From Chloroflexota bacterium (GTDB taxonomy: Bacteria; Chloroflexota; Anaerolineae; Aggregatilineales; Phototrophicaceae): DNA of 36,107 nucleotides. Shown piece after piece: positions 29,188-36,107 of the stretch; position 1 is the stretch's first letter, and each line of letters opens with the position of its first letter. The position numbers and the translations under genes are program-made. The DNA is taken from assembly GCA_009840575.1 (NCBI GenBank), contig VXNO01000056.1, forward strand, positions 1-36,107, given 5' to 3'. The notes below the pieces were generated by a model. It saw nothing but the letters and a program-made list of their open reading frames with translations. It was not told the DNA's origin and searched no databases.

Positions 29188-29985
29188 ATGTCCGAAGGCA
29201 AGCAGGGCCACCCTTTGTATCAGCAGCGCGCGCTGCCCTCAGAGCCCACGGAGAAGCGCAAGCCACCGCCCCGGCCACAGGCGGAAAGACCGTGGCTGAC
29301 CTATCTACTGGTGGGTTTGCTGGTCGCTATCTACCTGGCTGGCTGGCTGCTGCCCGAGCTGGGGGCGCAGTTGCTCTTGCAAGGCGCGCTGATCCCGGCA
29401 GCGGTCATCGACGGCGGGCAAGTCTATCGCCTGTTGACCGCTATGTTTTTGCACGCCAGCCCGGGGCATATTTTATTCAATGCTTATGCCCTGTATATTT
29501 TTGGCAGCGGCATGGAGCCGATCTTCGGGCGGGCGCGGCTGCTGCTGATTTATGTGCTGGGCGGCTTGAGCGGCTCGCTGCTGAGCCTGGCGCTGGGAAG
29601 CAACTGGTCAGTAGGCGCGTCGGGGGCGGTCTTCGCCTTGTTCACGGCGCAGGCGCTGCACCTGCACCAGCATCGCCGGCTGTATGTCGATGTGCGCGGC
29701 AAGCTGCGGCACATGCTCTTCCTCCTCGGCATCAACCTGCTGCTGGGCTTCCTGCCTGGCTCGCGCATCGATAACTGGGGGCATATCGGCGGTATGCTGG
29801 GCGGGCTGCTGCTGGCTTGGCGGATTGCGCCGCGCTTCCCGCCATTGACGATGCCCTTGCGCTCTTTGAAAGAGCTGGCGCGCAGCGATACCAACTCGTT
29901 GCGGTATCATACGCCTTTCGTCGTTCTTTATTGCGGCGGACTAATCGCCCTCACCGCGCTGGTCATCTTCGTTCATGGCGGCTGA
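29188..29985 (+). CDS. Rhomboid family intramembrane serine protease
   Basis: RLLTAMFLHASPGHILFNAYAL, GASGAVFALFTAQ (GxSG), HIGGMLGGLLLAW. Confidence 0.9.
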   Translation: MSEGKQGHPLYQQRALPSEPTEKRKPPPRPQAERPWLTYLLVGLLVAIYLAGWLLPELGAQLLLQGALIPAAVIDGGQVYRLLTAMFLHASPGHILFNAYALYIFGSGMEPIFGRARLLLIYVLGGLSGSLLSLALGSNWSVGASGAVFALFTAQALHLHQHRRLYVDVRGKLRHMLFLLGINLLLGFLPGSRIDNWGHIGGMLGGLLLAWRIAPRFPPLTMPLRSLKELARSDTNSLRYHTPFVVLYCGGLIALTALVIFVHGG

Positions 29986-30330
29986 CTGGGCGAGCTGATA
30001 TTGCAATAAAGCGATTTGCTGCGCCGCTTCTTTGTTTTCGCGTGTCAAGCGCGTGATGACCATAGAAAAATACAATTGGATGAAGAGCAGGAAGAGCAGC
30101 GCTAACAAAAAAAGCAGATTGGTCGGGTCGAAGATATTCAGCGCCGCCGCCAGTTGATGCAGCAAGTCGCGCCAGATGCCCAGCGCCAGCATCACCACCG
30201 CCGTGCCCAGCCACAGCAGCGAATACTCCTCGCTGAGATGCCGCCGCCGCACCAGCTCCAGCACGACCACCAAGGCCACCAAGGCCGCGCCCACCGTGAA
30301 AATCATCGAGCGGTCGATCATGGTTTCCAT
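29941..30330 (-). CDS. DUF2304-like membrane protein
   Basis: VVLELVRRRHLSEEYSLLWLGTAVVMLALGIWRDLLHQLAAALNI; 3' end overlaps the rhomboid gene. Confidence 0.75.
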   Translation of the reverse strand: METMIDRSMIFTVGAALVALVVVLELVRRRHLSEEYSLLWLGTAVVMLALGIWRDLLHQLAAALNIFDPTNLLFLLALLFLLFIQLYFSMVITRLTRENKEAAQQIALLQYQLAQSAAMNEDDQRGEGD

Positions 30331-30447
30331 TCCTTGCCTGCCTCCGGATTTAGCCCCCCATCCCCAAGCCCTCACAAGGAGGGCAGAGGAGCTAACGATA
30401 ACTATATCGGCGTTTCTGTAGGAGGTTTCCTTACTTGAAGCAGCGCT

Positions 30448-30495
30448 CGGCGAAACCTCCCCCTATTGATATGGGGGGCGAGGGGGGGTAGACCG
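30448..30495 (+). repeat. Palindromic repeat copy E (CGGCGAAaccTCCCCCTATTGATATGGGGGGCGAGGGGGGGTAGACC)
   Basis: Direct alignment with 7011-7053. Confidence 0.75.
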
Positions 30496-30544
30496 ACTGG
30501 GGGCTAACCCGCCTGCTATCCAGCTTTTCTTGTTCCGCGGCGAT

Positions 30545-30640
30545 GCGTTTGGCCAGCTTTCTTATGCTCTCTTGACTATTTTGTATTTCTCGGCGGGTTG
30601 CCTGTGTTGTTGTGGCGCGAGGGTGTAGAATCTGTCCCAT
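30545..30640 (-). pseudogene. Possible 5' remnant of an IS481-like transposase
   Basis: MGQILHPRATTTQATRREIQNSQESIRKLAKR resembles the N-terminal HTH leader of such transposases as I recall them; no downstream catalytic domain. Confidence 0.4.
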
Positions 30641-30768
30641 AATTCGTCCTTTTGCTCCTTGGATACAGTACCAGTATAATCTAGGATTATACAACTAGCC
30701 ACTCTCTTGAATTTGATGTTGTTGACGGCAGTGTTTCAACTTGACGCGATTGCCCCGCGTCTGCCCCC

Positions 30769-30797
30769 TTGACAGCGTGCGCCAGCCTCGCTAGACT
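30769..30797 (+). promoter_or_regulatory. Putative sigma70-type promoter TTGACA-N17-TAGACT for tRNA-Phe
   Basis: Consensus -35, 17-bp spacer, -10-like box ending 20 nt before the tRNA 5' end. Confidence 0.65.
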
Positions 30798-30817
30798 GCG
30801 AAGCCGATAAGCATTCT

Positions 30818-30890
30818 GCCGAGATAGCTCAGTTGGTAGAGCATCGCACTGAAAATGCGGGTGTCCCCAGTTCAAGTCTGGGTCTCGGCA
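30818..30890 (+). tRNA. tRNA-Phe (GAA anticodon)
   Basis: Acceptor gccgaga/tctcggc + A discriminator, D arm gctcagttggtagagc, anticodon loop ctGAAaa, T arm ccccagttcaagtctggg. Confidence 0.93.
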
Positions 30891-30901
30891 CACGAACAAC
30901 C

Positions 30902-32077
30902 ATTCTGCTCATTTCGCGTTGCCCGCCATACCCCGCGCATCTTGGCGATCGGCTTATCCTCTGGCATCTGGCGCGCGAGCTGCACAAGCGCGGCATCAGC
31001 ATCGACTTGCTGGCGCTCTACGACCGCGCCGATGATCCGCAGCATATCGACAAATACCGCCCGTACTTTCGGCATATCCGCTTAATTCCCGAGCCGCCGC
31101 GCAGCAACCTGAGCTATCTGCGCCGCTTGCTCCTGCCTGGCGCGCGCTTTGCTAATCGCCCTGAGTCGAGTTTTTGTCCGCCGCTTTGGGGGGCAATCGC
31201 GGAATGCTTGCGCCACAACAAATATGACCTCGCGCATTGCTTCGGCAGTTTCACCGTCTATGAATATCTGCCGCTTTTTGCCCACCTGCCCAAGCTCATT
31301 ACGCCCTACGAGTCGCACAGTCTGTATCTGCGTTCCGCCGCGCAACAGGGCAACCTGCTCGCGCGCATCCGGCTGCCGCTGGCGCGGCGCTATGAACAGT
31401 TCATGTTCAGCCCCTACGACCGCACAGTCCTGATATCGGATGTGGACGCCGCCATGCTGCGCGACTTGCAGCCGGGCTTGCGCGTCGCCGTCATCCCCAA
31501 CGGCGTTGATCTGGCGCAATTCCGCCCGACCGCGAGCGACCGCGACCGCAACAGCCTTGTATTCGTGGGCAATTTCGCTTATGCGCCCAACCAGGACGCG
31601 GCGCGTCTCTTGATTGAGCGGCTGCTGCCGGCGGTGCGCGCGAAGCTGCCCGCGGCGCGATTGCAGTTGGTCGGCGCGAACCCGCCTGATTGGCTGCGCG
31701 AGCTGGCGAATGAACATATTGAAGTCACGGGTCGCGTCGCCGATGTCGCGCCCTATCTATCTCGCGCGGCTCTATTTGTCTGCCCTTTGCGCATCGGCGC
31801 GGGCATGAAGAACAAAGTGCTGGAAGCGCTGGCGATGGGTGTACCGGTCGTGGCCACGCCACTGAGCGTCGATGGCATCGCGGCGCGCCACCAGGAGTCG
31901 GCTTGGATCGCGCCCGTCGATCAACTGGCGGCGGCTGCCATTCGCCTGCTGCAAGACGAAGCGCTGCGGGTCAAATTGTCGCAGAATGGTCGCCAACTCA
32001 TCGAAGCCCGCTACACCTGGGCGCGGACGGCTGATGCTTATGCGCGGCTGTATGCGGAGATCTGCGCGGCGCGCTAA
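30902..32077 (+). CDS. Glycosyltransferase, GT4-like; exact start unclear
   Basis: ILLISRCPPYPAHLGDRLILWHLARELHKRGISIDLLAL, VIPNGVDLAQFRP, CPLRIGAGMKNKVLEALAMGVPVVATPLSVDGI. The ATG at 30833 lies inside tRNA-Phe; start shown is where conserved sequence begins (ATT). Confidence 0.85.
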   Translation: MLLISRCPPYPAHLGDRLILWHLARELHKRGISIDLLALYDRADDPQHIDKYRPYFRHIRLIPEPPRSNLSYLRRLLLPGARFANRPESSFCPPLWGAIAECLRHNKYDLAHCFGSFTVYEYLPLFAHLPKLITPYESHSLYLRSAAQQGNLLARIRLPLARRYEQFMFSPYDRTVLISDVDAAMLRDLQPGLRVAVIPNGVDLAQFRPTASDRDRNSLVFVGNFAYAPNQDAARLLIERLLPAVRAKLPAARLQLVGANPPDWLRELANEHIEVTGRVADVAPYLSRAALFVCPLRIGAGMKNKVLEALAMGVPVVATPLSVDGIAARHQESAWIAPVDQLAAAAIRLLQDEALRVKLSQNGRQLIEARYTWARTADAYARLYAEICAAR

Positions 32078-33162
32078 ACGATCATCAACTGGTCGCGCTC
32101 CGGCAAGGGCGGGAAAGGCGCTTGCGGCAGTGTCTGATACCAATAGGCGACCGAGGCGATGTCGTCTTGCAGCGGCAGGTAGCGGCGATTGTAGCCCCAG
32201 CCCAGCGCTTGCATGGTAACGCGCAGGTCGGCATTGAAGCGGATGGGGTCGGTAATGTGCCAGCGATACATACCCATGCGCAGTTGGTGGCGATAATCGT
32301 TATCGCCGCGAATGACCTGATGAAAGCCGGCATAGGGCGTCGTAAAGGTTACATAGCCTTGATTGTGGCGCGGGCTGGGGTCGAAATTATAAGAACCGCA
32401 GAAATAATCTTCCGTGCCCGTGCCGCAGATGGTCGGGTGGTCATCGCCATCCAGGTAGAACTTCAGCTCGCCCTCGCCCCACCAGCCGTTGTTGTTCGCG
32501 CCCCAAGCCACATAAGTGCCGACATAATGCCCGCGCCCGCGAATGCCATCGACAATTGTGTACACTTCTTTGTAAGGCAAAGGATTGACACGCCGAAATT
32601 GCGCATGGAAATAAGCGGCATCTTCCGGCACTTCGGTCAAGGTGTAGTTGATTTGGTAATAGAGGGTCAGGTCTTCTTCGGCGATATTGCTGATGGTCAT
32701 GCGGCAATGGCGGCGGAAGGGCATCTCCCAATAGGAGTTGAAGGCGCTGCCCGGGTTGACGCAGATAGGCAGCGAAGAGACCTGGGCGTATTGCCCCCAG
32801 CCCACCGCGAAGAAATCGCCCAGCGGGCATTCCACTGAGGGATTTTCATTGCCATCCCAATAGATGCGCAGGATAATATAACGCCAGTTGTTGCCGGAGG
32901 GCGTCATCCACACCTGCTGGATAGCGCCAGGACCCGCGATATCGGCCATGGTGAAGGTCTCGCCGGACGCGATGCGCGCCGACGGCGACACTTTCCAGCC
33001 CTGCCCGAGGTCGCGCGCCGCCTGGCTGCCCGTGCCTTTGGTTGCCATGCCGCCCGCGCCTTTTGCGCCGCTGAAATTCTCCGCGCTGATGGAGCGAGTC
33101 CGCGCATTAGACAGGCGCGATAAATTGCCCAGGTGCATGCCGAGTCCATTGAAGCCGCTCAT
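32074..33162 (-). CDS. DUF2961 (GH172-type) protein
   Basis: SGEtFTMADIAGPGAIQQVWMTPSGNNWRYIILRIYWDGNENPSVECPLGDFFAVGWG, CGTGTEDYFCGSYNF. Confidence 0.87.
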   Translation of the reverse strand: MSGFNGLGMHLGNLSRLSNARTRSISAENFSGAKGAGGMATKGTGSQAARDLGQGWKVSPSARIASGETFTMADIAGPGAIQQVWMTPSGNNWRYIILRIYWDGNENPSVECPLGDFFAVGWGQYAQVSSLPICVNPGSAFNSYWEMPFRRHCRMTISNIAEEDLTLYYQINYTLTEVPEDAAYFHAQFRRVNPLPYKEVYTIVDGIRGRGHYVGTYVAWGANNNGWWGEGELKFYLDGDDHPTICGTGTEDYFCGSYNFDPSPRHNQGYVTFTTPYAGFHQVIRGDNDYRHQLRMGMYRWHITDPIRFNADLRVTMQALGWGYNRRYLPLQDDIASVAYWYQTLPQAPFPPLPERDQLMIV

Positions 33163-33177
33163 GCGAATCCTCGCTGT

Positions 33178-33738
33178 TTATGGGGTAGGGGTCGGGCTGG
33201 TACTGTTAACCAGGTTGTCAAAATGCAATTGAAATACTTCGCAGACATCGCTGTGCGAGCCGACGTAGACATAGCTGATAGTATCGCCCATGTAGGTTAA
33301 TGAGCCAGCTTCCGCGCAGGGCTCGATGCTCACATTCTGGGCGCTGGCATTGCTCTCTTGCCCGCCCAGCGCGCAGTTGATGAGCTCCTGGTTGATGCGC
33401 GACTGGTTGATGACCATGGCTGCGCCGACGCGAGGTGCCATCAGGTTGGAGACGTCGCCTTGATAGAAGCGCGCGGCGATCGCGCCCCGATCCTGGAAGC
33501 ACTGCAAGATCTGCTCCAGCTTGGCCACAGCCGCCGTCACGCCAATCTGCCCGCCCATCATCGCTGCCCCGCCCAGCGCCGCGAACGCGCCATCAATGGT
33601 CGTGTCGACATCCGTGGCGCTGTATGCCGCCAGGTTGGGCAGCAAACGTTGTGCCGATGTGGCATCGTTGGCGACATTGCTGGTCTCGCTGCAAGCCGAC
33701 AGCAGCATGATGGCCATCAACAGGCAGGCCAGTCTCAT
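33178..33738 (-). CDS. Putative lipoprotein, hypothetical
   Basis: MRLACLLMAIMLLSAC lipobox; no recognised domain. Confidence 0.65.
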   Translation of the reverse strand: MRLACLLMAIMLLSACSETSNVANDATSAQRLLPNLAAYSATDVDTTIDGAFAALGGAAMMGGQIGVTAAVAKLEQILQCFQDRGAIAARFYQGDVSNLMAPRVGAAMVINQSRINQELINCALGGQESNASAQNVSIEPCAEAGSLTYMGDTISYVYVGSHSDVCEVFQLHFDNLVNSTSPTPTP

Positions 33739-33890
33739 CCTATAGCATCTCCGACTGATAATTCTCGCTCACCTTCCACACATTCTAGCAGATATTTAGC
33801 TTCTGGCTCAGTGGACGGATGGAAATACGCCTGCCACCCAGATGATGTGTACACAGGGTTGTCGCCAGTCAAGTATTGCGGAGGATAACC

Positions 33891-34232
33891 ATGAAGCAGT
33901 TCGCCCAGTTGGTGATGATCGCCGTTCTGTTTGCCGCGCTCAGCGGGTCCACCTTGGCAGTCGAGCGCAACGATGAAGAGCCGATATTCTATCAGGCTTA
34001 CCATGTCGCTAATTGCAGTGTCTATGCCAGCGGCATAGGCGAAGTTAGCGCCACCTACCTGTATTATTGGGATATTGCGGCGCAGGCGAATCGGGTCGGC
34101 AGAATCATGCATGTCAGCCGCGACCTGAAGCCGGGCTATTTCGGCGGCGCGCGCAAGTCCCAGGCATCGGTGACCGTCGTGATACGGGCGCTCGCCAGTA
34201 TCGACACCTGGGAAAATACCTGCACAGTCTAA
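33891..34232 (+). CDS. Small secreted hypothetical protein
   Basis: Signal peptide MKQFAQLVMIAVLFAALSGSTLA preceded by ggaggataacc RBS. Confidence 0.6.
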   Translation: MKQFAQLVMIAVLFAALSGSTLAVERNDEEPIFYQAYHVANCSVYASGIGEVSATYLYYWDIAAQANRVGRIMHVSRDLKPGYFGGARKSQASVTVVIRALASIDTWENTCTV

Positions 34233-34368
34233 GCCAGTCGCGCGCGGACGCATAATCATCAGCCTCGTCAGTCCGGCGGCGGGGCTGTTGACATCGCCGC
34301 GGGTACTGTGGCAAAGTTCGCTTCTGTGAATTCAACGGTCGGCAAAACTCAAAGTGGGAAAAAGGCCA

Positions 34369-35181
34369 ATGAAACTGCTGCGATACGCGCTGGGCGACAG
34401 CGAACACATCGGCATCTTGAATGCGGGAGAAATCATGCGGCTCGGTGTCACAAGCATGACCGAGTTGATGGCAGAGGACGCGGCTTTTGTGGACACGGGC
34501 ATCATCGATACCCTAGCGGATGTTCGCATTCTGCCGCCGCTTTCCCCGGGCAAAATCCTGGCTATCGGCCGCAACTATGCCGAGCACGCCCGCGAGCTGG
34601 ACAATGAAATCCCGCCCGAGCCGCTGGTCTTCGCGGTCCTGCCCAGCGCCGTCATCGGGCAGGGCGATACCATTGAGTGGGAGAGCGCCATCACCCAGCA
34701 GGTCGATTGGGAAGGCGAGTTGGCGGTCATCATCGGGGCGGAGGCGCGCAAGGTCAGCGAGGCGGACGCGCTGGACTTTGTCTTCGGCTACACCATCGCC
34801 AACGATGTATCGGCGCGCGACCTGCAAACGCGCGACAAGCAATGGACGCGCGCCAAAGGCATGGATACTTTCTGTCCCTTGGGTCCCTGCGTGGCAACCG
34901 CAAACGACATCCCCGACCCGCAGGCTTTGCAAATTATCACGACTGTAAACGGCGAAGAAAAGCAAGATGGCAGCACCGCCGATATGATCTTCTCCGTGCG
35001 CCGGTTGATTGCGCATTTGTCGCGCGCATTCACCTTGAACCCCGGCGATATCATCCTGACCGGCACCCCCTCCGGCGTGGGCAAGGCGCAGAAGCCGCCG
35101 CAATTCCTGAGCGCCGGCAGCCACGTCAGCATCCGCATCGAGGGCATCGGCACACTGACGAATCACTGCCGCGAGATGTGA
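34369..35181 (+). CDS. Fumarylacetoacetate hydrolase (FAH) family protein
   Basis: ILAIGRNYAEHARELDNEIPPEPLVF, GYTIANDVSARDLQ, LNPGDIILTGTPSGVG. Confidence 0.92.
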   Translation: MKLLRYALGDSEHIGILNAGEIMRLGVTSMTELMAEDAAFVDTGIIDTLADVRILPPLSPGKILAIGRNYAEHARELDNEIPPEPLVFAVLPSAVIGQGDTIEWESAITQQVDWEGELAVIIGAEARKVSEADALDFVFGYTIANDVSARDLQTRDKQWTRAKGMDTFCPLGPCVATANDIPDPQALQIITTVNGEEKQDGSTADMIFSVRRLIAHLSRAFTLNPGDIILTGTPSGVGKAQKPPQFLSAGSHVSIRIEGIGTLTNHCREM

Positions 35182-35202
35182 ATTAAGAAAAAGGAAATCA
35201 AC

Positions 35203-36107
35203 ATGAACCGCATCCTCTTCGCCGCTGACTGCCTGGATATTCTCAAGGACAGCAGCGCCATCCCCGACGCGTCCATCGACCTTATCTACCTCGACCCGCC
35301 CTTTAATTCCAACTCGAAGTACAACCTGCCTTTCAAAGGCAAAGACAAAAACCACAAGCCGGTCGAAGCCTTCGTCGATATCTGGAAGTGGAGCGACCAG
35401 GACGCCGAGACCCTGGATGACCTGCAGCGCGACCCGCGAACCCGCCCGCTGGCCACCATCATCAAGTTCGCGCAGGACGTAGAACAGATGAGCGGGGGGG
35501 CAGGAAGGGTACATCCTTAGCGTCTTACTTGCTGAATATGGCAGTGCGCCTACGAGCGATGCGGCGCGTGTTGAAGGATACAGGCAGCATCTACCTGCAT
35601 TGTGACCCGACAGCCAGCCATTATTTGAAGCTGCTGATGGATGCGATTTTAGGTAAAGCTAATTTCGTAAACGAACTTATCTGGTATTACACAAATGCGT
35701 CACGCGGGAAGCGTAAGTTTGCAAAGGCGCACGATATCGTCTTCTGGTATAGCAAATCTCAAAATAACTTTGTGTTCAACCGAGACGATGTCTTAGTTCC
35801 ATTCCAAAGCGGGATGACAGAATGGCGCTATACGAAGGGCGGGCAGGCAGGGAAAGAGATGCCAAAAGGCAAGACTCCAGATGATGTGTATATTCTACCA
35901 TCACTAAACGCAATGGCAAAAGAACGCCTCGGCTACCCCACGCAAAAACCCCTCGCCCTCATGGAGCGCATCATCCGCGCCTCATCCAACGAAGGCGATA
36001 CCGTTTTGGATCCCTTCTGTGGCTGCGGCACGACGGTACACGCCGCCGAGGTCCTGGGGCGCAAGTGGCTGGGCATCGACATCTCCAAGTTCAGCACCGG
36101 GCTCATC
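35203..36107 (+). CDS. Beta-class DNA methyltransferase, 3' end cut by window edge, frameshifted at a G7 tract (35494-35500)
   Basis: ORF 35203-35520 has the same DPPF N-terminus. The shifted frame stays open to 36107: SLASYLLNMAVRLRAMRRVLKDTGSIYLHCDPTASHYLKLLMDAILG..LGYPTQKPLALMERIIRASSNEGDTVLDPFCGCGTTVHAAEVLGRKWLGIDIS. Confidence 0.87.
35308..35516 (+). repeat. Perfect 209-bp inverted repeat, right copy (partner 668-876)
   Basis: As for the left copy; lies inside the methyltransferase 5' half and includes the G7 tract. Confidence 0.9.

Noticed and set aside
1-36107. CRISPR array, rRNA, prophage modules or a restriction endonuclease partner for the methyltransferases
   Set aside because: None seen. 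Genes adjacent to the methyltransferases inside the window are a small membrane protein and an FAH enzyme; a partner could lie beyond the window edges.

Overview
GC-rich bacterial chromosomal segment of about 36 kb, probably from a Chloroflexota/Anaerolineae-like organism. That lineage guess is inference, from the Thr-Pro-rich '[10 protein letters not shown]' linker and the gene repertoire. The interior is mostly ordinary metabolic and transport genes: glgX, a BMP-type nucleoside/simple-sugar ABC transporter, two TIM-barrel sugar isomerases with a 3-hydroxyisobutyrate-dehydrogenase-like enzyme, an aldo/keto reductase, cutC, a class-V aminotransferase followed by serA, a thioredoxin-NHL protein, an HtrA-like protease, a DMT transporter, a ferredoxin, thrS, a rhomboid protease, a GT4 glycosyltransferase, a DUF2961/GH172 protein and an FAH-family protein. 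There are two tRNAs, Arg(CCT) and Phe(GAA). The most unusual signal is at the two window edges. Two outward-facing beta-class DNA methyltransferase genes share a near-identical 5' half, including a perfect 209-bp inverted repeat (668-876 versus 35308-35516), and a conserved 3' motif block, but carry completely different, AT-richer central target-recognition domains. Both are interrupted at the same G7 homopolymer. One extra G, or a -1 frameshift, would restore a full-length ORF in each, and the differences between the copies downstream of the tract are almost all synonymous in that restored frame. This looks like a multi-copy, possibly phase-variable or programmed-frameshift methyltransferase family with swappable specificity domains. 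Several small GC-rich palindromic repeat families, a frameshifted DUF4230-like paralogue and a transposase remnant are also present.
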